Notes: a model not told the origin generated them from the letters alone. Counted from the stretch's first letter, positions 6,959 to 16,282 are shown. The stretch is DNA of 64,000 bases from Streptococcus cuniculi (GCF_001921845.1 NZ_MSJM01000005.1:1-64000); one strand, 5' to 3'. A program made the numbers and translations.

Positions 6959-8419
6959 ATGAATTATATAAAGTATTGTAAAGATGTTTTAGCACAAAAA
7001 AAGGAATCAATAAGTAAAAAAGATCTTATAGAAGAATCGGTAATTATTATTGATACTAATTGCTTATTGTATCCTTTAAAAGATATGAAGTTAGGGGGAA
7101 AGTTAATAAAGAATTTTAATAAAATTAAAGATAGTTGCTACATCCCCTTTATTACTCAACAAGAGTATATCAATAACGAACAAATTACTATTACTCAGAC
7201 AGCATCTAATATAGATAAGTGTGAAAAGACGATAAATAATTTAAAAAATACAAAAAATATTTTATCATCTAGTTTAATAGAGAAACGTATTTGTGAACAG
7301 ATACGTGAAAAAATCAAAAATCAAGACAAGGAAGATGGTTTTAAAACATTTATTGGTACAATAGAATCATTTGAAGAAGATTTAAAAAACTTGTTGAAAG
7401 AGGATATAGAGAAAGAAGTAAATACTCTTAATGATAAGATTAATAAAAAATTATCAGAAAAGTCAGCTGAGTTTGAAAAACAGAATAAAGCAGATTTTGA
7501 TAAGAAGTTTTATATAGAGAAATATTCTAAAAAGATTGTAGAGGCTTTATCAAGGTGGCTAGATGATGTTCAACTAGGTGAGATGTATACAGAAGAACAA
7601 ATAAAAAAATATGAATCAATAATTTCTTCTCGCTATCAGGCAAGAGTTTCTCCTGGATTTGAAGATGATGGTAAAAAAGATAAATATATTATTATGAATT
7701 CTATTCCCATTAATAGGAGTTATTCGGATGCTATTTTTTGGTTAGATGCTTTGGAACATATAGAAAAAAATATTAATAATAAGAAATATTTGGTTGTTTT
7801 ATCCAATGAAAAGAAAGGTGATTGGGTAGTTAATGAAGATGCTAAAGATATAAATGAGGATATGTTTATTGAATGTCATAGAAGAACAAGGTTAATTGCT
7901 AAGAAATTAGACGTCTGGTCGTTTATGGAATTGATGGGAGTTCCCCAAGACTCTGTTGAAAAATCTAAACAGCGTTACTCAGAATCAATAGATTACACTT
8001 TATATGGTCAGCTATACAGTCAAAAAAGTCAACGGCAAATGATGATAGATATTTTCTCTAGAGTTTTGGAAGAGACTTCTGGAGAAAAATATGTTTCATC
8101 ACTTCCGTGTTTACAGCAAGAGGATGAGTTTAGACATAATACAATTTTTGATAGTAAAGTTGTGATTAGTGATAAAAAGAATAAAAAATTCGTATTAGGA
8201 TTACAATTAAATAGAAAAGACAAATTACAGTATATCTGTAAATTATTAGAGACTAGAGTCATTGACAGTTCTGATCAACTACAATTTTTTGACGAAGAGA
8301 ATCAGAACGAATGGGAAGATATATGCAAGCAAGTAAGGGAGAAAAGAGACAAATTACAGAAATCATCGTGGTTGAAGGACGAGATGATACGGCTAACCTC
8401 AAACGATTTTACGAGGTAG
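6959..8419 (+). CDS. PIN-like (DUF4935-type) nuclease protein, probably acquired
   Basis: 486 residues. The N-terminal third starts a PIN fold (SVIIIDTNCLLYP, Asp32; then IPFITQQEY, Glu69). A long lysine/glutamate-rich coiled-coil insert covers about 85-225. The second half of the fold follows (SYSDAIFWLDALEH, Asp257; LVVLSNEKKGDWV, Asp288). This order, ending with the E/D-KK-x-DW strand, matches DUF4935/PIN-like proteins, which are predicted metal-dependent RNases found in single-gene cargo and defence-type settings. The last 150 residues are unrecognised. The gene is visibly AT-rich compared with neighbours and sits between tatD and rnmV. Its final 30 or so codons run out of frame across the beginning of rnmV, as if its own stop was lost on insertion. 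An antiphage role is conjecture. Confidence 0.75.
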   Translation: MNYIKYCKDVLAQKKESISKKDLIEESVIIIDTNCLLYPLKDMKLGGKLIKNFNKIKDSCYIPFITQQEYINNEQITITQTASNIDKCEKTINNLKNTKNILSSSLIEKRICEQIREKIKNQDKEDGFKTFIGTIESFEEDLKNLLKEDIEKEVNTLNDKINKKLSEKSAEFEKQNKADFDKKFYIEKYSKKIVEALSRWLDDVQLGEMYTEEQIKKYESIISSRYQARVSPGFEDDGKKDKYIIMNSIPINRSYSDAIFWLDALEHIEKNINNKKYLVVLSNEKKGDWVVNEDAKDINEDMFIECHRRTRLIAKKLDVWSFMELMGVPQDSVEKSKQRYSESIDYTLYGQLYSQKSQRQMMIDIFSRVLEETSGEKYVSSLPCLQQEDEFRHNTIFDSKVVISDKKNKKFVLGLQLNRKDKLQYICKLLETRVIDSSDQLQFFDEENQNEWEDICKQVREKRDKLQKSSWLKDEMIRLTSNDFTR

Positions 8420-8901
8420 AAACCTATGAAACCAGAGGGTCTGCCATTTCGCAGGCGGATCTCGAGCGGATTAAGCGCTTGAATGACCTGCATGGGGTGA
8501 TTGTATTTACAGATCCAGACTTTAACGGTGAGCGGATTCGGAAGCTGATTATGGCGGCTATTCCGACCGCCAAGCACGCCTTTTTAAATCGCGATGAGGC
8601 AGTACCCAGCTCCAAGACCAAGGGCAAGTCGCTCGGTATCGAGCATGCGTCTTTTGAGGACTTGGACAAGGCCCTCTCGCAAGTCTTAGGTGCAGAGGAA
8701 GAAAGGCCTGCCTTTGACATCGCACGGAGCGATTTGATTCGCCTCGGCTTTCTGGCAGGATCAGACAGCCGCAAGCGTAGGGAGTACCTCGGTGAGCAGC
8801 TCCGCATTGGCTACACCAACGGCAAGCAGCTCTTGAAACGCCTAGAGCTGTTTGGCATCTCGCTAGCTGAAGTCGAAAAGGTTATGGAGGGGTATGAATA
8901 A
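8323..8901 (+). CDS. rnmV: Ribonuclease M5 (5S rRNA maturation)
   Basis: About 192 residues with a TOPRIM domain (EIIVVEGRDDTANLKRF; GVIVFTDPDFNGERIRKL) and the RNase M5 C-terminal domain. It cuts the 5S rRNA precursor. The start is unclear: the conserved part begins at GEKRQITEII, and the only upstream in-frame ATGs (8311, 8323) lie inside the preceding gene with just a weak GGGAAG site. The expected native start region appears to have been replaced by the inserted PIN-like gene, giving a 97-bp out-of-frame overlap. The core is intact. Confidence 0.93.
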   Translation: MQASKGEKRQITEIIVVEGRDDTANLKRFYEVETYETRGSAISQADLERIKRLNDLHGVIVFTDPDFNGERIRKLIMAAIPTAKHAFLNRDEAVPSSKTKGKSLGIEHASFEDLDKALSQVLGAEEERPAFDIARSDLIRLGFLAGSDSRKRREYLGEQLRIGYTNGKQLLKRLELFGISLAEVEKVMEGYE

Positions 8902-9421
8902 GAGGATTGTATTGCTGCGTGGTGTGATGCCGACAGGGCAAAATCACATTCCCAAGATGTCTTATCTGGTAGAAATTTTGGAGGAAGCGGGTTTTAAAGA
9001 AGTCAAGACCCACATTCAAAGTGGGAATGTCGTATTGAAGACAGAGCACTCTGATGAAGACGTCAAGCGAATCGTTCATGATGTGATTGTTGCTAGGATT
9101 GGGGCTGATTTGGCGGTGATTGTCAAAACACCTCAGCAGTTGGAGAGAGCCGCAGCTGAACAGCCGTTTGCTGAGCTTCTTGATCGTTCGCGTATTCATC
9201 TGGTCTTTACCAATGATTTCCTTCCTCAAGACAGTTTGGACAGGCTGCTGCGGGAAGATTTTGGAGCTGAACAGTTGGTTCAAGGGCATGAGTGCTTATA
9301 CTTGTACCTGCCCCGTGATGCGAAAAAGAAACGCTTGTACACGAATTTTCTCGAAAAACGCTTGGGCAGTATCATGACAGCCCGCAAGTTGAGCGTTGTA
9401 GAGCGTTTGATGGAGATGTAG
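8894..9421 (+). CDS. DUF1697 family protein
   Basis: 175 residues, matching the DUF1697 pattern: N-terminal RIVLLRGVMPTGQNHIPKM, FKEVKTHIQSGNVVLKT, a central region of alternating helices and strands and a C-terminal basic KRLGSIMTARKLSVVERL. The family is common in Gram-positive bacteria, two alpha/beta domains, function unknown. Its ATG overlaps the end of rnmV and GGAGGGG precedes it, so it is co-translated with rnmV. Confidence 0.88.
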   Translation: MNKRIVLLRGVMPTGQNHIPKMSYLVEILEEAGFKEVKTHIQSGNVVLKTEHSDEDVKRIVHDVIVARIGADLAVIVKTPQQLERAAAEQPFAELLDRSRIHLVFTNDFLPQDSLDRLLREDFGAEQLVQGHECLYLYLPRDAKKKRLYTNFLEKRLGSIMTARKLSVVERLMEM

Positions 9422-9485
9422 GAAACGTTTGTTTTTATAGTGGGGTAAATGATAACCCTGAAATGAAAGAGAGTTACAAGAAGGT

Positions 9486-10361
9486 ATGCATATTGCAGAT
9501 TACAGCGTGACGCGTGCGATTTTGGAGCGTCATGGTTTTACGTTTAAGAAGTCGTTTGGTCAGAATTTTTTGACTGATACCAATATTTTACAGAAGATTG
9601 TGGATACGGCAGAGATTGATGAGGCGGTCAATGTCATTGAGATTGGGCCTGGAATTGGGGCTTTGACGGAATTTTTGGCAGAGCGGGCAGCGGAGGTTAT
9701 GGCCTTTGAGATTGATGAGCGTTTGGTGCCGATTTTGGCGGATACGCTCCGTGATTTTGACAATGTGACCGTGGTCAATCAGGACATTCTAAAGACCGAC
9801 TTGGAAGCAGCTGTCAAGCAGTTTAAAAATCCAGCCTTGCCGATTAAGGTGGTGGCAAATCTTCCTTATTACATCACGACACCGATTTTGATGCACTTGA
9901 TTGAAAGTGGCATTCCCTTTAGCGAATTTGTCGTAATGATGCAGCGGGAGGTGGCTGACCGCATTTCAGCAGAGCCCAACACCAAGGCTTACGGGAGCTT
10001 GTCGATTGCGGTGCAGTATTACATGACGGCTAAAGTAGCCTTTATCGTACCGCGCACGGTCTTTGTGCCTGCGCCAAATGTGGATAGCGCTATTTTGAAA
10101 ATGACCAGACGTCCAGAGCCCGCGGTAGCGGTGACAGATGAAAAGTTCTTTTTCAAGGTGGCAAAAGCCAGCTTCACCCATCGTCGAAAGACCTTGTGGA
10201 ACAATCTGACCAGCTATTTTGGCAAGGCAGACGGTGTCAAAGAAAAGCTAGAAGCGGCGCTTGAAGCAGCTAGCTTGCAACCGTCTGTCCGCGGGGAGGC
10301 TTTGACCTTGGAAGATTTTGCACGTTTGGCAGATAGCCTAAAGGCAGAAGGATTGGGATAG
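9486..10361 (+). CDS. rsmA: 16S rRNA dimethyladenosine transferase
   Basis: 291 residues. It uses SAM to dimethylate two adjacent adenines near the 3' end of 16S rRNA. Motifs visible: [15 protein letters not shown] at the N-terminus, the SAM loop [15 protein letters not shown], the acidic DI after strand 4, and the catalytic [10 protein letters not shown]. It is full length. AAGAAGG lies before the ATG. The tatD-rnmV-rsmA order is otherwise conserved. Confidence 0.97.
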   Translation: MHIADYSVTRAILERHGFTFKKSFGQNFLTDTNILQKIVDTAEIDEAVNVIEIGPGIGALTEFLAERAAEVMAFEIDERLVPILADTLRDFDNVTVVNQDILKTDLEAAVKQFKNPALPIKVVANLPYYITTPILMHLIESGIPFSEFVVMMQREVADRISAEPNTKAYGSLSIAVQYYMTAKVAFIVPRTVFVPAPNVDSAILKMTRRPEPAVAVTDEKFFFKVAKASFTHRRKTLWNNLTSYFGKADGVKEKLEAALEAASLQPSVRGEALTLEDFARLADSLKAEGLG

Positions 10362-10380
10362 AAATTGATTGAAGAAAAAA

Positions 10381-10423
10381 ATACCGAGAGAACAGGGTAT
10401 CCGTGTTCTCTCGGTATTTTTTA
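10381..10423. terminator. Bidirectional terminator between rsmA and the phosphoesterase gene
   Basis: Perfect 14-bp arms (10381-10394 and 10404-10417) with a 9-nt loop, T run on the plus strand and A-rich flank giving a T run on the minus strand. It separates two convergent genes. Confidence 0.9.
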
Positions 10424-11293
10424 TGAGTAGGTGTGAATCTCAGTTTCCATATTATCAGGAGAAAGAGTGATTGATCGGTAGCCTCGTGGTAAAACACCAT
10501 AGCAATTATAGCCAGAAACATTTCCATAGATAAACCGATGGTTTAAGAAGACTCCCTCGAAGTTATTATCGTGATCGTGTCCGCAGAAAATAGCATGTAT
10601 GTGGTGTTGATACAAGATATGGCTGAAGAGTCCAGTATTTAATTTAGGGGCTGAGATACGAGGGTTCATTTCCCAATAATGCCCATCGATGATATGTTCT
10701 CCTGCCTGTTCAAATTCAGGGAGTGGAATATGCAAGAAGAGTAAATCGTGAGTCAAATCTGGGTGTTGCATCAAATATTGTTGAGATGTTTCTTTGTACC
10801 AGTTTACTTGCTCTAAGGACACCCAGTCATAGCTTTCAATATCTAGTAAAGCATCTGCTCCAGAATCAATGAAATAAAGCACATTGCTTAACCGTTGGTC
10901 TTTATAAAGTTCAATGGTAAAGCATTCTTTATGGTGGCTATCGCAAAATACATGTGATTTTGGCGCTAGGTAATGGAAGTATTCTTGTTCTAAGGCTTGC
11001 AAATCTTGACGGGATAAGGATTGTTCGGAGTCGTGGTTTCCATAAGTGATGGCTAGTGGAATAGGGTACTGATTAAAGATGTCTGCTAGGGCCTTCAATC
11101 CTTTTTGGGGGTCCTTCACGCCATCAGACCAAATCAAATCACCGGTAATGCAAATCAAATCAGCTGGTGTTGACTCAAGAGTGGCCTTGATTTTTTCAAA
11201 ACTTTTGAGATCCTCCTGATTAAAAGGTGCTTCACCGATATGAATATCGGTAAACTGTAAAATAGTGAATGTTTTGTTTGGATAAGTGAGCAT
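10421..11293 (-). CDS. Metallophosphoesterase (calcineurin-like)
   Basis: About 290 residues with the five blocks of the binuclear metallophosphoesterase fold: FTDIHIGE, CITGDLIW, TYGNHDSE, LFLHIPLPEF and IFCGHDHDN. Closest in layout to the PurA-phosphatase/YkuE-like or eukaryotic Dcr2-like branch, which hydrolyse phosphomonoesters or diesters. There is no signal peptide, so it is cytoplasmic. I prefer the ATG at 11291-11293 because AAAGGATG precedes it. It is divergent from the sugar operon and may share its promoter region; a role in removing phosphate from the imported compound is possible but unproved. Confidence 0.88.
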   Translation of the reverse strand: MLTYPNKTFTILQFTDIHIGEAPFNQEDLKSFEKIKATLESTPADLICITGDLIWSDGVKDPQKGLKALADIFNQYPIPLAITYGNHDSEQSLSRQDLQALEQEYFHYLAPKSHVFCDSHHKECFTIELYKDQRLSNVLYFIDSGADALLDIESYDWVSLEQVNWYKETSQQYLMQHPDLTHDLLFLHIPLPEFEQAGEHIIDGHYWEMNPRISAPKLNTGLFSHILYQHHIHAIFCGHDHDNNFEGVFLNHRFIYGNVSGYNCYGVLPRGYRSITLSPDNMETEIHTYS

Positions 11294-11412
11294 CAAGAAC
11301 ATCCTTTCGTTAAATTTTCTATGCTTTTACCATAACCAAGATTGACTTAAAAATCAAGTTTATTAATAACATTTTTTTGTATAAAATTTGTAAAAGTTTG
11401 TTATTCATTCTG

Positions 11413-11466
11413 TTGAAAGTCATTTTTGTATATGGTAGACTGGATATGTATAAGTAAGCGCTTTCT
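11413..11466 (+). promoter_or_regulatory. Operon promoter with cre-like catabolite site
   Basis: TTGAAA (11413-11418), 17-bp spacer, TAGACT (11436-11441). A cre-like sequence, AGTAAGCGCTTTCT (11453-11466), lies just after the expected transcription start, with one mismatch to the TGNAANCGNTNNCW consensus. A CcpA complex bound there would repress the whole operon when glucose is available. No second strong promoter is obvious until 30.2 kb. Confidence 0.65.
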
Positions 11467-11489
11467 AAAAACAGAAAGGAGATTTCTTG

Positions 11490-12437
11490 GTGAAAAACGA
11501 AATCATAAAGGTAGACAGTGGAGAAATTCGGCTATCTAAAATTATTTTGGGATCGAGTGATTATCTGAAATTAAACAATATGTCAAAAGTCCATGCGATG
11601 TTTGGGGCTTATGTCAATGCAGGTGGATTAGCCATTGATACTGCGCGTCATTATAGAGAGAGCGAGTCAGTCATTGGTGAGTGGCTAAATGGGAAACCGC
11701 GTTCTGCCTATACGATTATTACCAAGTGTTGTCATCCCGTTCGAGAAGCACCTCACGCACCGAGAGTGACCCCAGAGGATATTATTCAGGACTTGACGAC
11801 TAGTTTAGAAATGCTTGGTACAGACTATGTGGATATTTTGTTACTCCACCGTGATGATATTAACTATCCTGTAGGTCCTTTAATGGAGACACTTAGTCAG
11901 CTGGTAGATGAACAGAAAATCCGAGCATTTGGAGTATCTAACTGGACCTTGGGCCGAATCAAGGAAGCTCTAGCTTATTGTCAGGAGCATCAGTTGCATC
12001 CTCTATCCTTTAATAGCCCCAATTTAAGTTTGGCTGCTGTCAACTGTCAGCGCTGGGACAATACTGTAACAGCTAATCAAGAAATGCTAGACTGGCATGA
12101 AGCCAATCAGTTCCCTTTGATTGCTTGGTCTGCTCAGGCGGAAGGCTTCTTTGGCCATCGCTTCAAAAAAGAAGACAAGGATAATCCAGAATTAAAAGAA
12201 TTTGTAGATGTCTATTTTAACGAGTTGAATTGGAAACGCTTAGATATATGTGATCGATTGGCGCGAGAAAAGGGTGTAAAACCGATTCAAGTTTCATTAG
12301 CTTATGTATTAAATCAACCATTTCCAGTATTTGCAACGATTGGTCCAGAAGAAGAGTGGCATCTTCAGGATTCGCTTGATGCATTGGACATTCGCCTTTC
12401 AGATGAGGAAATGGAATCTTTAAGGAAAGGAGAGTAG
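11490..12437 (+). CDS. Aldo/keto reductase
   Basis: About 315 residues. The (beta/alpha)8 reductase tetrad is present: Asp and Tyr in AIDTARHYRES, Lys in YTIITKCCH, His in DILLLHRDD. NAD(P)H-dependent family. It begins the operon; GTG at 11490 or TTG at 11487 are both possible behind AAGGAG, with the GTG better spaced. IolS of the Bacillus inositol operon is an aldo/keto reductase too, so an oxidation of a cyclitol or reduction of a keto-sugar is a fair guess. It could replace the missing IolG dehydrogenase, but this is inference. Confidence 0.9.
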   Translation: MKNEIIKVDSGEIRLSKIILGSSDYLKLNNMSKVHAMFGAYVNAGGLAIDTARHYRESESVIGEWLNGKPRSAYTIITKCCHPVREAPHAPRVTPEDIIQDLTTSLEMLGTDYVDILLLHRDDINYPVGPLMETLSQLVDEQKIRAFGVSNWTLGRIKEALAYCQEHQLHPLSFNSPNLSLAAVNCQRWDNTVTANQEMLDWHEANQFPLIAWSAQAEGFFGHRFKKEDKDNPELKEFVDVYFNELNWKRLDICDRLAREKGVKPIQVSLAYVLNQPFPVFATIGPEEEWHLQDSLDALDIRLSDEEMESLRKGE

Positions 12438-12443
12438 AAATCA

Positions 12444-13208
12444 GTGGAGAAAAAGAAAATAGCGGCGCAGCTCTATTCGGTTCGCAAGGAATTGGCCAAG
12501 AATCCAGAGGAAACCTTTAAAGCTTTAAAGGAAATTGGATTTGAAGCCGTGCAGTTGGATGGAATGCGTGGTCATTCTCCTAAGGAAATCAAGTCATTGG
12601 TGGATCAATATGGTTTTGAGATTGCTGGAATGCATATCAAGCATGATCGATTCTTTCATGACATCGACGGTATCATTGAAGAGGCCTTGCTCTTTAACTG
12701 CAAGACAATCTATGATAAATACATTGATGATGAAGAACAGCACTTGGACGGCTATGTCAAGACCAAGCAGCAGCTATTGCGCGTTCAAGAGCAGTTAAAA
12801 GGTCTAGGCTTTCGTGTTGGTCTGCATTGTCCAGAGTATGACTTTAACAACCAGATAGAGGGTGTGACAGTTTTGGACTATATCACTGCTCCAGAGTACG
12901 GTTTGGGCATTTATGCTGAGCCAGACACTTATTGGATGTCGGTTGCAGGAAAAGATCCTGTTGAAGAGTTCAAAAAATTCTCGTATCGTGCTCCGATTGT
13001 GCATTTGAAGGATTATAAAAAAGGCTTTGATCCTAAAGATATGGACAACAACCTGACGGAGTTGGGTAGTGGAGATGTACGGTTTGATCAGATTGTTCGC
13101 TGGGGAGAAGCAAACGGCGTAGAGTATTATTGTATTGAACAAGATTACTCGAAGATTGGAATGCTACATAGTTTAGCAAAAAGTTTTGATTATTTATTGT
13201 CAATTTAA
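12444..13208 (+). CDS. Sugar phosphate isomerase/epimerase-type TIM barrel (IolE/IolI-like)
   Basis: 254 residues of the AP-endonuclease-2-like TIM barrel superfamily: IAAQLYSVRKEL opening, GMHIKHDRF, LGLGIYAEPDTYW-type strand, IVHLKDYKKG and YYCIEQDYS near the end. The H, E and D residues that bind the divalent metal are recognisable. The same superfamily contains IolE (2-keto-myo-inositol dehydratase), IolI and keto-sugar epimerases; I cannot choose between them by eye. It starts with GTG at 12444, a little far from AAAGGAGAG, and follows the reductase closely. Confidence 0.85.
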   Translation: MEKKKIAAQLYSVRKELAKNPEETFKALKEIGFEAVQLDGMRGHSPKEIKSLVDQYGFEIAGMHIKHDRFFHDIDGIIEEALLFNCKTIYDKYIDDEEQHLDGYVKTKQQLLRVQEQLKGLGFRVGLHCPEYDFNNQIEGVTVLDYITAPEYGLGIYAEPDTYWMSVAGKDPVEEFKKFSYRAPIVHLKDYKKGFDPKDMDNNLTELGSGDVRFDQIVRWGEANGVEYYCIEQDYSKIGMLHSLAKSFDYLLSI

Positions 13209-13226
13209 AAAAGTGAGGAAATACAG

Positions 13227-14480
13227 ATGAAAAACAGGTCAAGATGGGTATTGATGAGCAGTGTATTGCTAGGTGGGGCTCTGCTTAGTGCTTGTGGTAG
13301 TAGTTCGTCAACATCAAGTGATAAGGTATCGCTATCGATTAACTATTATAATGGTGCCATTAGTGACACAGCTATCGAAAATGCAAAGAAGGAATTTCCT
13401 GATTATGAATTGAACTTCAAGCAAATTCCAGCCAATGGGGATTTTGATACCAAATTGAAAGCCAGTCTAAATTCAAAATCAGCACCAGATATTACCGCAA
13501 TCAATAGCAACATTGCCGACTACATTCCTTATAGTGATCGCTTTGTGAATCTATTAGACTATGGCACAGCCGATCTAGCCAAAGACTATGTTGAGTGGAA
13601 ATGGGATTCTTGCTTTACAAATGATAAATCAGCTCAGATTGCGATGCCGATTGATATTGGGCCAACGGCTTTGTTCTACAATGTTGAAGCCTTTAAAAAA
13701 GCAGGGTTACCAACAGATGATAAGTCAGTCAGCGAGTTGTTGAGTAGTGATGAGAAGTACATGGAAGCGGCGAAACAGATGAAGGAAAAAGCTGATATGC
13801 CGATGTTCCAATCTTCATTGTCTCTTCTTCAACAACGCTATCGTGCGATGACTAAGCACATCTATGATAAAGATGGCAACTTAATCTATGCTGATGGCGA
13901 ATTGAAAAAAGCCTGGGATTATGCTGTTATGGCAGAAAAGAATGGCTATACACTTGGGGCAAAAGGAAATAGTGCCGATGGTGCAAACTCCGTTCAACGA
14001 GGCCTATTTGGTGGTATGATTGAAGCCTCTTGGGGGATCAATGACTTGGCTGAAGATGGAGCTTCTCCTGAGCAATGGTTGATTGCGAAATCACCATTCT
14101 TACCATCCAACTATGGTGGTTCCTATCTTGCAGTTATCAAGACAACTGCTCATCCAAAAGAAGCAGCTGAAGTGGTTAAATATCTCACTAATGAAGAAAG
14201 CCAACGAGTGAACTATAAAGAGTTGGCGCTCTTCCCAGCAAATAAAAAAGTATTTGATGATGAATTTGCCAATGTGAAACATGAATTGTTCGGTAATGAG
14301 CAATACAATCATTACTTTATTGAAGCAGCGAATGCCTTGGAGTACATTCCATTTGATCCACGTGAATCTGCTGCCTTTGAATGTTTTGAAAATCAGATGA
14401 CTCTTGTTGCAGAACAAGGAAAAGATCCTGAACAAGCATGGAATGATGCGATGAAAAAGGTAGAAGAAATCTCTAAATAG
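13227..14480 (+). CDS. ABC sugar transporter, substrate-binding lipoprotein
   Basis: 417 residues. Type II lipoprotein signal: MKNRSRWVLMSSVLLGGALL then the lipobox LSAC, followed by a serine-rich linker. The mature part is a carbohydrate-binding (family 1) solute-binding protein; it binds the ligand outside the membrane and delivers it to the two permeases downstream. The ligand cannot be called from sequence. TGAGGAAATACAG precedes the ATG. A strong stem-loop follows the gene. Confidence 0.94.
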   Translation: MKNRSRWVLMSSVLLGGALLSACGSSSSTSSDKVSLSINYYNGAISDTAIENAKKEFPDYELNFKQIPANGDFDTKLKASLNSKSAPDITAINSNIADYIPYSDRFVNLLDYGTADLAKDYVEWKWDSCFTNDKSAQIAMPIDIGPTALFYNVEAFKKAGLPTDDKSVSELLSSDEKYMEAAKQMKEKADMPMFQSSLSLLQQRYRAMTKHIYDKDGNLIYADGELKKAWDYAVMAEKNGYTLGAKGNSADGANSVQRGLFGGMIEASWGINDLAEDGASPEQWLIAKSPFLPSNYGGSYLAVIKTTAHPKEAAEVVKYLTNEESQRVNYKELALFPANKKVFDDEFANVKHELFGNEQYNHYFIEAANALEYIPFDPRESAAFECFENQMTLVAEQGKDPEQAWNDAMKKVEEISK

Positions 14481-14493
14481 TTGATAGAACATT

Positions 14494-14529
14494 GTTTTGC
14501 TAGTAGATAATGTGTTCTACTAGCAAAAC
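14494..14529 (+). promoter_or_regulatory. Intercistronic stem-loop after the binding-protein gene
   Basis: A perfect 14-bp stem (14494-14507 with 14516-14529) with an 8-nt loop and no U run. Such structures protect the 3' end of a binding-protein message and let it accumulate above the permease message, as in malE-malF. Partial termination is the other option. Confidence 0.7.
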
Positions 14530-14559
14530 TTATCTTTCAAAGAGATGAAAGGTAGGACG

Positions 14560-15447
14560 ATGAGTAAGAAAAAAGATATTGACAAGTATGTTCCCTATCT
14601 TTTTATTTCTCCATTTTATATTTTGTTTTTGATTTTTGGCCTCTTTCCCATTGTATTTGCGGGTATTTTAGCGTTTAACAAATGGGATGGTCTGGGAGAA
14701 ATGAGATTTGTCGGATGGGGAAATTTTATCCGATTGATACATGATGCGGATTTTTATCTATCCGTAAAAAATACATTGATTATTTGGGCAGTTGGAACCT
14801 TCCCGATGCTCTTTATAGCTTTGGTGTTGGCTTTTATGATCAATCTAAAGTTTGTGAAGCATAAAGAATTGTTAAAGGCCATTTTCTTTTTACCGAATAT
14901 TACTTCTGTTGTTGCAGTTACCATCCTGTTTGGTCTGATTTTCTCCAATCTGGATGGTCTTGCAAATAGTTTATTGCAGTTTTTAGGTTTGGCACCGATA
15001 AAGTGGGTGACCTCGACATTCTGGGTTCGGATTGTTATCGCCCTCATTAATATTTGGATGTATCTGGGATACAATACCATTATCTATCTGACAGGTATTA
15101 CGAAAATTCCAAATGATTATTATGAGGCGGCCATAATGGATGGGGCGACGAATTTTCAAATCTTTCGTCACATTACCATTCCGCAATTAAAGCCGATTAT
15201 CTTATTTACTGTGATGATGTCGACAATCGGTGGTTTGCAGGTATTTTCAGAAGCGCAGGTTCTCGTACCGCAAGGCGCTACGCCAGAAGGTGGTGCGATG
15301 ACTATTGTCTATTACTTGTATAATACAGCGTTTTCTAATAATGATTATGGATACGGGTCCGCAATCGCTTGGGCTTTGGTGATTATTATCATGATCTTCT
15401 CATTATTAAACTGGTATTTGACGACTTATCGCATCAAGGGAGAGTAG
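14560..15447 (+). CDS. ABC sugar permease (MalF type)
   Basis: 295 residues with six membrane spans and the EAA cytoplasmic loop (YYEAAIMDGATNFQIFRHITIPQLKP) that docks the ATPase. It pairs with the next gene to form the channel. The ATG at 14560 is preferred because AAAGGTAGG lies before it; another ATG at 14545 is in frame. No ATPase gene follows, so it probably uses the shared MsmK-type ATPase found in streptococci. Confidence 0.94.
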   Translation: MSKKKDIDKYVPYLFISPFYILFLIFGLFPIVFAGILAFNKWDGLGEMRFVGWGNFIRLIHDADFYLSVKNTLIIWAVGTFPMLFIALVLAFMINLKFVKHKELLKAIFFLPNITSVVAVTILFGLIFSNLDGLANSLLQFLGLAPIKWVTSTFWVRIVIALINIWMYLGYNTIIYLTGITKIPNDYYEAAIMDGATNFQIFRHITIPQLKPIILFTVMMSTIGGLQVFSEAQVLVPQGATPEGGAMTIVYYLYNTAFSNNDYGYGSAIAWALVIIIMIFSLLNWYLTTYRIKGE

Positions 15448-15449
15448 GT

Positions 15450-16274
15450 ATGGGAAATAAGCCGTTTAAATTATTCGTGAGAATTTTTCTAGGAATTGGT
15501 GTGGTTCTATCCATTTTTCCATTTTACTGGATGTTAGTGATGGGCAGTAAGCAGAACAAGGAAATCTATCAGATTCCACCCAATTTACTACTTGGTTCTG
15601 AGTTATTTCATAATATTGAGACTGTGTTTAGAGAGACATCGTTCTTTCATTCGGTACTCAATACGCTCTTTATTGCAATTACATCAACGATACTTATTTT
15701 GTTCTTTGATTCCCTGGCAGGCTTTTCCTTTGCAAAATTAAAATTTAAAGGCAAGGGCTTCTTGTTTACCTTTTTATTGGGAACGATGATGATTCCAGGA
15801 CAGTTAAACATTATTCCATCTTTCTATTTGATGGATAAGTTAGGTTGGGTTGGCTCGTATAAAGCATTGATTATTCCAGGGATGGCAAATGCTTTTGGGA
15901 TTTTCTGGATTAAGCAATACTGTACAGATGCGATACCGGATAGTCTCATTGAATCAGCAAAATTAGATGGGTGTTCGACCTTTAAAGTGTACTTTAAGAT
16001 TGCACTCCCTATCATGAAACCAGCATTGGCCTTCTTAGCCCTGTATTCCTTTATGGGGTCATGGAATGATTATGTGTGGCCGTTGATTATTTTGAATGAT
16101 GAGTCAAAGTATACCTTGATGTTGGCGCTCACTCAGCTAAAAGGACTTTACACCGTTAACTATCCATTGGTCATTACAGGAACGCTATTAGCAACGATTC
16201 CATTATTGATTGTATTTGTAATCTTTAGTAGACAGTTGATTGCAGGTATTACAGAAGGGGCTGTGAAACAGTAG
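15450..16274 (+). CDS. ABC sugar permease (MalG type)
   Basis: 274 residues with six spans and the EAA loop (LIESAKLDGCSTFKVYFKIA). It begins with ATG at 15450, two bases after the previous stop, behind GGGAGAG. It is the second half of the carbohydrate importer. Confidence 0.94.
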   Translation: MGNKPFKLFVRIFLGIGVVLSIFPFYWMLVMGSKQNKEIYQIPPNLLLGSELFHNIETVFRETSFFHSVLNTLFIAITSTILILFFDSLAGFSFAKLKFKGKGFLFTFLLGTMMIPGQLNIIPSFYLMDKLGWVGSYKALIIPGMANAFGIFWIKQYCTDAIPDSLIESAKLDGCSTFKVYFKIALPIMKPALAFLALYSFMGSWNDYVWPLIILNDESKYTLMLALTQLKGLYTVNYPLVITGTLLATIPLLIVFVIFSRQLIAGITEGAVKQ

Positions 16275-16282
16275 GCAAGGCG

